This document shows positions 1-6,953 of a stretch of DNA of 16,580 nt, one piece after another. The stretch is from an uncultured Lachnoanaerobaculum sp. Lineage in GTDB: Bacteria > Bacillota > Clostridia > Lachnospirales > Lachnospiraceae. The first letter of the stretch is position 1. Every line of letters begins with the position of its first letter. The notes under the pieces are model-generated. The model made no database searches and was not told where the DNA came from. It was given only the letters and a program-made list of their open reading frames with translations. Where the stretch lies: the NCBI GenBank assembly GCA_916720285.1, contig CAKAQP010000028.1:1-16580 (forward strand), read 5' to 3'. The position numbers and the translations under genes are program-made.

Positions 1-304
1 TCAAAACAGGCATGGAATAGTATGCATTCTTTTTATTTTTCAAATCTATAAACCACTCTCCACCAATATGTTTCCTGAAAGTCTCACCTATGTATACTGT
101 CAAATAGTCTAAGGTCTTCGTATCTCCTATCAAATCCTTTATCTCAATGTAATTACTAAGAATCCATTTTTCCAACTCATCCAAAGACTCTATGCTGTAG
201 TCAAGTTTTAAATTGTTTTCTTTTGCAAATGAATCTGTAAAATACTCCATTTTAAAGGGTATAAGAATTATCCATTCTTCAAAGTTTTCCCTCGTATAAG
301 CCAT
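1..304 (-). CDS. Hypothetical protein, 3' end cut by window edge
   Basis: The reading frame opens at ATG 304-302, with GGAG placed 7 nt before it, and stays open for 101 codons to the window edge, so the C terminus is missing. The product begins MAYTRENFEEW and contains the stretch YIGETFRKHIGGEW at about residues 77-90, followed by an aromatic-rich stretch. No signal peptide or membrane segment is visible. The IGE..RKH.GGEW pattern recalls small cytoplasmic proteins of unknown function, some of them associated with immunity or SUKH-like families, but I do not recognise a specific family. It starts 17 nt after the aldehyde dehydrogenase stop on the same strand, so the two may be co-transcribed. 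The gene was inferred from the continuous open frame, the good ribosome binding site and the spacing. Confidence 0.72.
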   Translation of the reverse strand, partial: MAYTRENFEEWIILIPFKMEYFTDSFAKENNLKLDYSIESLDELEKWILSNYIEIKDLIGDTKTLDYLTVYIGETFRKHIGGEWFIDLKNKKNAYYSMPVL

Positions 305-321
305 CTTTTATCTCCATTAAA

Positions 322-1713
322 CTAATTTATTTTACTGTTAAATGATTCCAATATTTTTTTCAGCATTCTAAATTTTACCGGATTAAACTGTGCATATCTA
401 AGCGGTAAGTCGAATATTGTATTACTCCATACAATACTCTTTTTATGGCTGAATGTATCAAATCCAAATTTTCCATGATATGAACCCATTCCGCTGCTTC
501 CCACTCCTCCAAACGGCATATAGTGATTTGATACCTGAATGATAACATCATTTATACATCCGCCACCATATGAAACACTCTTGATAATATGCTTTGCTCT
601 TGCTTCATTTTCTGTAAATACATAACATGCCAAAGGCTTTTCACGCTCTTTTATCGTTCTTATCGCCTTTTTTATATCATCATATTCTATAATCGGAAGC
701 AGCGGTCCGAATATTTCTTCTTTCATAATCTCATGATTAAAGTCCACATCCGGTAAAATAGTCGGCTCTAATCTACGAACTATATCATCACCTCTTCCAC
801 CTATTATATTTTCCTCTGTTTTTATTAGATTTATCAATCTGTTATAGTGGTGTTCATTTATTATTCTGGGATATGTATCATTATTTAATGCATTAGTATA
901 TCGTTTCTTTATCTCTTTTTTTAGATACTTTATAAACTTATCCTTTACACTGCTATGTATCAAAACATAGTCAACCGCTACACAGGTCTGTCCGGCATTA
1001 AGCAGTTTTCCCCACAGTACTCGCTTTGCGGCAAGCTTTATATTTGCTGTCTCATCTATTATGCAGGGACTCTTTCCACCAAGCTCCAAAGAAACCGGAA
1101 TCAGATTCTTGCTTGCTATATTCATTACAATTTTTCCCACTCTTTGACTTCCTGTAAAGAATATATAATCGTACCTTTGGTTTAAAAGCTCATCGTAATC
1201 TATATATTCATCAACACAGAAAATATAGTTTGAATCAAACGCCTTATTTATAATATTTTTAATTATCTTTGAAGTGTAAATACTCTCTTTTGAACATTTA
1301 ATTATTGCGGTATTTCCCGCTGCTATAGCAGCTATAAGAGGGGATATCGCCAGATTAAACGGGTAATTCCATGGTGCCATAATAAGTACTACTCCATAAG
1401 GCTCTGAGTAGACATAATTCTTTGACGGAAATGTAGCTATGGTTTCTTTTACCTTCTGCGGTCTGCTCCACTTTCTTACATTTTTTAAAGCCTCATTTAT
1501 CTCAGCATAAATAACTGCAAGTTCAGTCATATATGCCTCAGCTTTTGACTTTAAAAGATCCTTATATAGAGCAGAAAGGATCGCTACCTCGTTTCTTTTA
1601 ATCGCTTCCTTTAGCCTTTGCAACATTTCTATTCTGTAGCTGACGGTTTTGGTTACATCAGTGTTAAAGAAATCTCTTTGGTTATTTATTATATCTTTTA
1701 ATTCCATTCTCAT
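322..1713 (-). CDS. Aldehyde dehydrogenase, ALDH3 (class 3) type
   Basis: NAD(P)-dependent oxidation of an aldehyde to the carboxylic acid, predicted cytoplasmic. The 463-aa length is typical of the compact class 3 ALDHs of bacteria (YwdH-like). Visible landmarks are PWNYP with Asn116, the cofactor-loop motif FTGS at 186-189, LELGG with the general base Glu210, the catalytic Cys244 in NAGQTC, EEIFGP at 332-337 and a C-terminal PFGG.G.SG.G.YHG segment. The usual K-P-S-E cofactor-binding motif reads K-C-S-K-E-S at 139-144, which keeps the lysine but loses the proline. ATG 1713 is chosen because AGAGG lies 8 nt before it; the in-frame ATG two codons on has poorer spacing. A possible weak promoter (TTTACG, 17 nt, TAATAA) lies at 1782-1810. 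The substrate cannot be told from sequence; fatty, aromatic or fermentation aldehydes are all possible. Confidence 0.93.
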   Translation of the reverse strand: MRMELKDIINNQRDFFNTDVTKTVSYRIEMLQRLKEAIKRNEVAILSALYKDLLKSKAEAYMTELAVIYAEINEALKNVRKWSRPQKVKETIATFPSKNYVYSEPYGVVLIMAPWNYPFNLAISPLIAAIAAGNTAIIKCSKESIYTSKIIKNIINKAFDSNYIFCVDEYIDYDELLNQRYDYIFFTGSQRVGKIVMNIASKNLIPVSLELGGKSPCIIDETANIKLAAKRVLWGKLLNAGQTCVAVDYVLIHSSVKDKFIKYLKKEIKKRYTNALNNDTYPRIINEHHYNRLINLIKTEENIIGGRGDDIVRRLEPTILPDVDFNHEIMKEEIFGPLLPIIEYDDIKKAIRTIKEREKPLACYVFTENEARAKHIIKSVSYGGGCINDVIIQVSNHYMPFGGVGSSGMGSYHGKFGFDTFSHKKSIVWSNTIFDLPLRYAQFNPVKFRMLKKILESFNSKIN

Positions 1714-1903
1714 ATACCATACCTCTGTTCAAGAATAATATATTTTTTCTAAGTATTACTTTCTCGAATCAATAAATCTACTTATTAACTCCTTCAGTTT
1801 ATAGCGTAAAACCATGTTCTATCCCCGGATCACATTAAATTACCAATTTTCTACCAACATCCTATTTTAATCCAGCTGTATAAAATCAAGCCTTTGGGGA
1901 TAA

Positions 1904-2917
1904 TCATGATACCTTATCTAACATGTCTTTTATATAAGCTCTCAGACCATCCTCTGTATCTATTTTGTATTTCTCATTTGTCATAATATAATACTTCATA
2001 ATTTGCTCTTTTGACAGCAACTCATTGGAAGGAATACTGTCATCATATCCTTTTCGGGCTTCCATCCACGGGTCCTCATTATGTGTAATCTTCTCCAATA
2101 CCTTTCCACTATACATACCGAATGTATTCACAACAAGCTCAATCACTCTTTTTTCACCATCTGTTAAAGCATCCTTCGTTCCGTTTAAAATTGCAAAACG
2201 TGCATCATCTATCGGATTATATTTAAAATCTCGGAATAGTTCATAAACATCCGGATAAACAGGACCATGTATCCATGCCCTGCAATCCTCTTCAAATATT
2301 GGCTTTTTATATAACGCCAGATACAATCCCTGAATAAAGTATAATAATTTCTGTAGCATAAGAGGAGTTACCTCTTCCAGTTTTTCAAAGATATATGAAA
2401 TCACCCTAAGCATTTTATCAGAAACTGAAAATAATCTTTCTATACTTTCTGCAGCAGCAAAAGCTTTTCTATATGCTGCATCTGTAAGCTTTTCACGGTT
2501 CTTTACAAGTTTCTTCTTCATGTATGTCGGTGATGAAAGTGCAGCTTTAATTATATCTGAATACTCTTTAGACGGTACCTGCCCTTCAAGATATCTGGAA
2601 ATAGTTACCTCTCCAAATCCAATTGCAAGAGACAAAGGTGCTTTCCCTATATTGTAAATCTTCATAAACCTTTCTATATCATCAATAGATACCAACCCCT
2701 CTGCTAACCTATATTGATCGTCAATTTCTCGGACATTCTTATCGATAAGCCCCGGAATACTCATTTCCTCTCCACACTCTGTGCAAATAGCAGTGGTAAT
2801 CGAAAAAGTATAGTCCTTATCTCTTATGTTCTTTATAATATCCTTCTTTTTCAAAATATAATCTGTCTCTTTTCTGCACTCAATGCAGAAATCTCTTCTA
2901 CTCCTCTCTGACGCCAT
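1904..2917 (-). CDS. Antitoxin with MqsA-type zinc finger, HTH and Panacea (SocA/DUF4065) domain
   Basis: Predicted antitoxin and autorepressor of the toxin gene just upstream. From ATG 2917 it is 337 aa. Residues 11-48 hold two CxxC pairs (Cys11/14 and Cys45/48), 31 residues apart as in E. coli MqsA. Residues about 77-125 form an HTH whose recognition part (FGEVTISRYLEG) resembles the MqsA HTH. Residues about 168-300 are a Panacea/SocA domain (KLLYFIQGLYLAL, AWIHGPVYPDVYELF, DPWMEARKG). Panacea domains are known neutralising modules in many toxin-antitoxin systems. The start is chosen because GGAGGGG sits 5 nt before ATG 2917; a TTG four codons upstream is also open but would contain that site. 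It follows the toxin by 24 nt, and toxin-first order matches mqsRA. The C terminus is complete. Confidence 0.85.
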   Translation of the reverse strand: MASERSRRDFCIECRKETDYILKKKDIIKNIRDKDYTFSITTAICTECGEEMSIPGLIDKNVREIDDQYRLAEGLVSIDDIERFMKIYNIGKAPLSLAIGFGEVTISRYLEGQVPSKEYSDIIKAALSSPTYMKKKLVKNREKLTDAAYRKAFAAAESIERLFSVSDKMLRVISYIFEKLEEVTPLMLQKLLYFIQGLYLALYKKPIFEEDCRAWIHGPVYPDVYELFRDFKYNPIDDARFAILNGTKDALTDGEKRVIELVVNTFGMYSGKVLEKITHNEDPWMEARKGYDDSIPSNELLSKEQIMKYYIMTNEKYKIDTEDGLRAYIKDMLDKVS

Positions 2918-2941
2918 AATCCCCTCCAATTTATCTCCTAT

Positions 2942-3328
2942 TTATTTAAAATAATATGTAAGTGGGTACTTCTGTTCATGGAACGAAATAACAATCACAA
3001 AACAGTTCTCCAGTTTATTGAATTTGATATACAATGATACGATTTTCTCTTCTGTCCCATTCCTTTCCAAAAGCTCCACATCCTTGCCGAATACATACAG
3101 ATTCTCATGCTCAAATCCTTTATGCTCATTTTGAAGTACCATCGAAAAATCCATGACGGTAAGTTTCATTATGATTTCCTTTGCTTTTGCTTCATCAATA
3201 ACATAATCCAAGAATAAATTAATGTTATCCTGTCGTCTTGCATTTCTATCAATTCTATACCTGTTCTTTTCAACAGCTTTCTTTACCTCTAAAAGATATT
3301 TCTCTATATTTTTTCGGTCTATATTCAA
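2942..3328 (-). CDS. MqsR-like toxin (putative mRNA interferase)
   Basis: Predicted toxin of a type II toxin-antitoxin pair. MqsR proteins are ribosome-independent RNases with a RelE-like fold. From TTG 3328 it is 128 aa. The second half fits the Firmicute MqsR pattern: AKEIIMKLTVMDFS at about 49-62, ENLYVFGKDVEL at 75-86, a basic beta strand SLYIKF at 98-103, and the C-terminal VISFHEQKYPLTYYFK, close to the ISFHE..YPL.Y..K ending of the family. The start is set at TTG because a perfect GGAGG (3337-3341) lies 8 nt upstream. The more distal ATG at 3364 has no ribosome binding site and falls about 3 nt from the predicted transcription start. The gene is followed after 24 nt by the Panacea antitoxin. 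The family call rests on my reading of motifs; catalytic residues are not assigned. Confidence 0.7.
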   Translation of the reverse strand: MNIDRKNIEKYLLEVKKAVEKNRYRIDRNARRQDNINLFLDYVIDEAKAKEIIMKLTVMDFSMVLQNEHKGFEHENLYVFGKDVELLERNGTEEKIVSLYIKFNKLENCFVIVISFHEQKYPLTYYFK

Positions 3329-3362
3329 TAATTTGTCCTCCGTAGAGTATATTATTTTATTC

Positions 3363-3412
3363 ATCTATAAGATAGAATAATCTTGTGATAGCTTTTTGTC
3401 AATATCCTATCA
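3363..3412 (-). promoter_or_regulatory. Probable operator inverted repeats over the toxin-antitoxin promoter
   Basis: TGATAG and its complement CTATCA (3386-3391 and 3407-3412) flank the -35 box. AAGAT/ATCTT brackets the -10 box, and ATCT-TAT-AGAT lies just downstream of it. Such dyads over a promoter suit autorepression by the HTH-containing antitoxin. The repeats are seen directly; their binding role is inference. Confidence 0.5.
3374..3402 (-). promoter_or_regulatory. Promoter of the toxin-antitoxin operon
   Basis: On the minus strand TTGACA (3397-3402) and TATTCT (3374-3379) are separated by exactly 17 nt, a near-consensus sigma-A promoter. It predicts a transcription start near 3367, giving a leader of about 38 nt before the TTG start of the toxin gene. 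Confidence 0.82.
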
Positions 3413-3433
3413 TTTATTACTCGAAAATTTTTT

Positions 3434-3455
3434 AAGAAGCGGACTATCGCTTCTT
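3434..3455. other. 8-bp hairpin between the two minus-strand operons
   Basis: A perfect inverted repeat AAGAAGCG/CGCTTCTT with a 6-nt loop. Neither strand has a proper T tract directly after it, so it is not a clear intrinsic terminator. It lies between the larger terminator at 3472-3516 and the toxin promoter and may be a backup terminator or a protein site. Confidence 0.4.
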
Positions 3456-3471
3456 TGCTATATCCTATAAT

Positions 3472-3516
3472 AACGAAACAGCCACAAGTTAATCAAAACT
3501 TGCGGCTGCTTTCGTT
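3472..3516 (-). terminator. Rho-independent terminator of the helicase-HNH operon
   Basis: A long near-perfect hairpin starts 11 nt after the stop of the 177-aa gene. Its arms pair AACGAAA..AGCC..CAAGTT with AACTTG..GGCT..TTTCGTT around a short loop, with one A-C mismatch and one bulge. On the minus strand the GC-rich core CAGCCGCAAGTT/AACTTGTGGCTG is followed by TTTCGTTATTAT. It isolates this operon from the toxin-antitoxin pair downstream. Confidence 0.8.
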
Positions 3517-3527
3517 ATTTAAATAAA

Positions 3528-4061
3528 TCATCTAGCTATTCTAAATATAAGCATTTCATCTAATCTCACATTATCTATAGAACAAGGTATACCACCACGT
3601 CTATTTACTTCCAGTTTGTAGAAATCCATACAACTTCTTATATATTGAATTATCAGTGGAGATCTACGCTTATATCCATATTTATTTAATAAAGTTCTAA
3701 ACTTTATTCTCACATAATTGCTTTCACCATATAATATTTTAATACGGGTACTTTTGAAAAACAAATCAAAATCTGAGAGTTCGCTACTTAATTGATTTAT
3801 CTGTAATGTTTTATTTGTATGCTCAAAATCCATTTGTATAGCAGTTAATTCAGTATCAATTGCTTCTTTATCAAAAATATAATGCATCCAGTGATATGTA
3901 TCTAAAATAAATTTCCTTTTATTTTCTCTATATAATTCTGAAAGAAGTTTTGCATCATTCTCCCATATTAGATTAAGTATTTTGCTCTCTTCCCGACATC
4001 CAATATTCATATCACTTAAAATCAATGCAATATCGATTGCCGTATAAAATAATCCATACAT
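3528..4061 (-). CDS. Unknown 177-aa protein coupled to the helicase-HNH gene
   Basis: I do not recognise this family. The 177-aa product has no signal peptide or convincing membrane span; its N terminus is a mildly hydrophobic helix (residues 1-18). The middle is helical and charged. The last third is basic, with FRTLLNKYGYKRRSPLII at about 121-138 and EVNRRGG at 151-157, which could contact nucleic acid. Its ATG overlaps the stop codon of the helicase-HNH gene by 1 nt (TAATG), a classic translational-coupling arrangement implying matched dosage and probably a shared complex or pathway. It is the last gene of the operon and is followed 11 nt later by a terminator. Possible roles are a DNA-binding or specificity subunit, a sensor, or an immunity or regulatory partner; the sequence does not decide. 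Confidence 0.85.
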   Translation of the reverse strand: MYGLFYTAIDIALILSDMNIGCREESKILNLIWENDAKLLSELYRENKRKFILDTYHWMHYIFDKEAIDTELTAIQMDFEHTNKTLQINQLSSELSDFDLFFKSTRIKILYGESNYVRIKFRTLLNKYGYKRRSPLIIQYIRSCMDFYKLEVNRRGGIPCSIDNVRLDEMLIFRIAR

Positions 4062-6340
4062 TATTTATCACCCTTCTCCCCATTACATCTATGGCAAAGA
4101 ATCTGTAAATTCTCCACAACAGATTTACCGCCATTATTCATAGCAATAATATGGTCTACATGGAAAGGGACTCTGGTTTTGTCTGTAAATCCACAGCAAG
4201 CACAGTGGTAATTGCCTTCGCTATCTGTATACTTCTCAAAAGTACTATCTCTCAACATCTTCTCAAGATCCGGTCTGATTTTTCCAATTTCATGAAGTGG
4301 TAAGCTTTCTAAATATTTTTTTCCATATTCAACAGTTTCTATCTCATATACATCAGGATGTGCTATTTTCAACATCTCAATATCAAACTGTTTTAAGAAA
4401 TAAAGCTTTCTTCCAAAGAACAAACGAAGCATATTGTCGTCACAAGAGTCCCAAAGATTATCAATATATTTAGCTTTCTCACATTCATCCATTTTATTAT
4501 CCCAAATATGCCTTGCAATCTTTGATATATCAAGCTTATTTCTATCCACCTCTTCAAATGTATAGAATCTTGGTGCCTCCTCATATTGTGCATAGTATTT
4601 TATGATATTTATAACATCTCTGCTCTCATATGGTGGGATCATTTCACCACAGAAGAATGAATCCCTGCACTGCTCCTCCATTTCATCAAGCTGTTCCTGT
4701 GTTAAATACTCCTCTGTTACATCAAATGACTTGAACAATGAATGAAGTGAATCCATAAGATTCTTATAAGATTCCTGTGTACTGTCATATACCATTACCT
4801 GATATGAATGATCCATTCCGTTTTCTTCCAGGTAATTAAATGCATACATTCCTATAGGAATTCTTTTTTCAAAAGGAACTCTTTCCAAATCTGTTGTATC
4901 AACCGAATTATCAAGTATTCTTGCAAACTCCTCAATCTTTGAAATTGCAATCATTTGAATATCTCTTTTAGCACGCTCAGAATCATCACTATCTTTAAAA
5001 TCATTCTCTCCTGCAAACAAGCTTTCCGGATTTACCCATGCAATATGCTCATTCCAATGGTCTATAAAAGAAACTATATATGCACTTGATGTGCCTCCTG
5101 CTGCAGTTCCTCGTAATGCTCTACCTACCATCTGTGTCATCAAAATAGAGGAAACTGTAGGTCTTGCCAAAAATACTGTTTTTGTCTTTGGTAAATCCAC
5201 ACCCTCAGTCAAGATATTTACATTTACCAGTACCTGTAGTTCTCCGTTTCTGTAGGCTTCAAGTTTTCTCTCATTGTCCTCTCTACTTACTGTCACTCCT
5301 GTAACACCGTCTCTGATATCAGACACAATAAAATCAGACTTAATTCCCGCTTTATTAAAAAGTGCACTGAGCTGAATAGCATGTATCACATTGACCGCAA
5401 ATACAATTGTCTGTCCATATTCATCCTGTTTTTCTTTATATGTTTCAACAATCAGTTTATTACGTGCGGCACTCTCCGCCATCTGACTCGCAATATCATC
5501 CGGCAAATTATCAAGATATTGAATCCTTTCCCATGACTCAAGCCCCAGAGAATCTCCATAGTTTTCTTCAGTAAAGTAGCTTTCAAAAATAGGTTTTGAA
5601 AGAATCTGCCTGTTTATAAGTTCTTTTAATCCTATTTGATATGTTATTCCTATGTCTCCTCGTAAAACCTGACCATCACTAACACCGTCAGAGTAGATTT
5701 TTCCTAAAAGTCCCTGCTCCTCTTCTGCTGTACGGAATGGTGTGGCAGTTAGACCTATTAACTTTAAATTTGGCACCTTATCTTTTACATAGTTAATAAC
5801 TTTTCTATAGGTTTTTGCAGTTGAATGATGTGCTTCATCTACAACCAAGTACAGCTCTTTCTCTCCTGCCAACCACTTATCAAGTCTTTCAATATTTCTT
5901 CCTATGCTGTCCTTACTTATAATCAATAAATTATCATCCGCCTTGATATCTATTGTTCTGTCATGACTTGATGCACCTGACACAATTCTGAATCTGAAAG
6001 AAGAAATATGTGGTACAACTTCTGTATACGCAAACTTTTGAAATGACTCCGCAGCCTGATCAAGCAGCATCTGACGATGTGCTATCCAAAGGATTTTCTT
6101 TTTCTTATCAATGGCATTTTTTAATAACCACATAGAAGCTGTATAAGTCTTTCCACCTCCTGTCGGCAGAACTACCAAAGTGCTATAAGATTCTTCTTTA
6201 TTTATCTTATCAAGTGCTTCCATAGCCTTTTTCTGATGCTCATAAGGGCTTCTTATATTTGTTCCGTTCTTAGGCAAAATATCACCACAAGATTTCACTT
6301 CCACATAAGTTTTTAAATCATTTACAGAGCCTGTCTCCAT
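4061..6340 (-). CDS. SF2 DEAD/DEAH helicase with C-terminal HNH nuclease domain
   Basis: Predicted nucleic-acid translocase or helicase fused to a nuclease. From ATG 6340 it is 759 aa. Residues about 30-430 carry the SF2 motifs: Walker A PTGGGKT at 59-65, DEAH at 168-171, TAT at 198-200, motif V ILTEGVDLP at 376-384, and motif VI QMVGRALR at 403-410. Residues about 430-700 form a largely helical region I cannot assign. Residues about 712-759 are an HNH module: zinc ligands Cys713/Cys716 and Cys749/Cys752, catalytic Asp729-His730, Asn744 and Asn753. The architecture resembles restriction-type and defence helicases; no methyltransferase is next to it. The start is set where GGAGG (6349-6353) lies 8 nt upstream; an earlier in-frame ATG at 6355 has no ribosome binding site. 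All motifs look intact, so an active enzyme is expected. Confidence 0.92.
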   Translation of the reverse strand: METGSVNDLKTYVEVKSCGDILPKNGTNIRSPYEHQKKAMEALDKINKEESYSTLVVLPTGGGKTYTASMWLLKNAIDKKKKILWIAHRQMLLDQAAESFQKFAYTEVVPHISSFRFRIVSGASSHDRTIDIKADDNLLIISKDSIGRNIERLDKWLAGEKELYLVVDEAHHSTAKTYRKVINYVKDKVPNLKLIGLTATPFRTAEEEQGLLGKIYSDGVSDGQVLRGDIGITYQIGLKELINRQILSKPIFESYFTEENYGDSLGLESWERIQYLDNLPDDIASQMAESAARNKLIVETYKEKQDEYGQTIVFAVNVIHAIQLSALFNKAGIKSDFIVSDIRDGVTGVTVSREDNERKLEAYRNGELQVLVNVNILTEGVDLPKTKTVFLARPTVSSILMTQMVGRALRGTAAGGTSSAYIVSFIDHWNEHIAWVNPESLFAGENDFKDSDDSERAKRDIQMIAISKIEEFARILDNSVDTTDLERVPFEKRIPIGMYAFNYLEENGMDHSYQVMVYDSTQESYKNLMDSLHSLFKSFDVTEEYLTQEQLDEMEEQCRDSFFCGEMIPPYESRDVINIIKYYAQYEEAPRFYTFEEVDRNKLDISKIARHIWDNKMDECEKAKYIDNLWDSCDDNMLRLFFGRKLYFLKQFDIEMLKIAHPDVYEIETVEYGKKYLESLPLHEIGKIRPDLEKMLRDSTFEKYTDSEGNYHCACCGFTDKTRVPFHVDHIIAMNNGGKSVVENLQILCHRCNGEKGDK

Positions 6341-6402
6341 CCCCATAACCTCCATTATAAATTTATTAATTTAATCTTATTTATATATTAATCTACACTC
6401 CT

Positions 6403-6431
6403 ATAATACTTTATATATCTAAATTTCTCAA
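6403..6431 (-). promoter_or_regulatory. Promoter of the helicase-HNH operon
   Basis: TTGAGA (6426-6431) and TATTAT (6403-6408) on the minus strand are separated by 17 nt, a good sigma-A match. It predicts a start near 6396 and an AT-rich leader of about 55 nt without an evident hairpin. Confidence 0.72.
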
Positions 6432-6475
6432 CTCTAAACCTATACGTAAGATGACATGTTCTAACAATAGTCCCT

Positions 6476-6859
6476 CTACTCCAGTATCTCCAAAATACCC
6501 TCTATCTCTTCTCCCTCAGTCAATACAAGTGTTTTACTATATCCCTCATCACATAATAAAACTTCCCTTTCATAAGAGAAGTAGCTTCTGAGCCATTTTA
6601 TAAACTCTGCATAATCATAGATCCTGTTCTTTGAGTTGAAATAATTTATCATGAATACACTTCTATCCTTAAGCATCCAAAGTTCAAACTCATACTCATC
6701 CTCGTAGTCTTCCCAACAAATATTGTACCGACAGTCCTCATCATCCTTTACCGAAATACCGACTTTAGGAAATCTTTGTTTAATGTCATTATTAAACTTC
6801 TCTAAATTAAAATCAGTATTTTCTTTATCCGTTACATAGATAAAATATGAAACAGCCAT
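6476..6859 (-). CDS. Small acidic protein of unknown function
   Basis: A 127-aa protein with a ribosome binding site (GGGGGAGG) immediately before ATG 6859. It is strongly acidic: clusters such as DDEDC at about 39-43 and EDYEDEYEFE at about 50-59, and a glutamate-rich C terminus, with many aromatic residues. It has no signal peptide or membrane span. Size, acidity and the MxxxYFIYVTD-like opening strand recall small immunity proteins of contact or polymorphic toxin systems, or a DNA-mimic-like protein, but I cannot name a family and no toxin gene is adjacent. It lies upstream of, and on the same strand as, the helicase-HNH operon, which has its own promoter in the 120-nt gap. It is divergent from the paralogous membrane proteins, so one short region holds both promoters. 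Confidence 0.82.
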   Translation of the reverse strand: MAVSYFIYVTDKENTDFNLEKFNNDIKQRFPKVGISVKDDEDCRYNICWEDYEDEYEFELWMLKDRSVFMINYFNSKNRIYDYAEFIKWLRSYFSYEREVLLCDEGYSKTLVLTEGEEIEGILEILE

Positions 6860-6876
6860 ATTCCTCCCCCATAAAA

Positions 6877-6904
6877 GTATTAAATATCGTAAATTTTACA
6901 ACAA
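6877..6904 (-). promoter_or_regulatory. Possible promoter of the small acidic protein gene
   Basis: TTGTTG (6899-6904) and TAATAC (6877-6882) are 16 nt apart on the minus strand. This is a moderate match to a sigma-A promoter in the divergent intergenic region. Confidence 0.35.
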
Positions 6905-6906
6905 AA

Positions 6907-6915
6907 TGATATAAT
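6907..6915 (+). promoter_or_regulatory. Extended -10 promoter of the paralogous membrane-protein pair
   Basis: TGATATAAT is a perfect -10 hexamer with the TGn extension, 38 nt before the ATG at 6954. No good -35 box is seen, which is usual for extended -10 promoters. It overlaps the divergent promoter region of the acidic-protein gene. Confidence 0.65.
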
Positions 6916-6953
6916 ACAAGTATACAACTTTTAATTTGAAAAGGGGAGCTACA

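Noticed and set aside
1756..1815. 19-codon minus-strand open frame upstream of the ALDH gene, with GGGG a few nt before its ATG
   Set aside because: Too short, no recognisable peptide, and it overlaps the likely ALDH promoter region; chance cannot be excluded.
1714..1903. 190-bp gap searched for a terminator after the antitoxin gene and for an ALDH promoter
   Set aside because: Only a weak GATAA/TTATC dyad near the antitoxin stop and a weak TTTACG-17-TAATAA element were seen; neither is strong enough for a separate entry.
3329..3364. ATG at 3364 as toxin start
   Set aside because: It lacks a ribosome binding site and would lie almost at the predicted transcription start; TTG 3328 has GGAGG.
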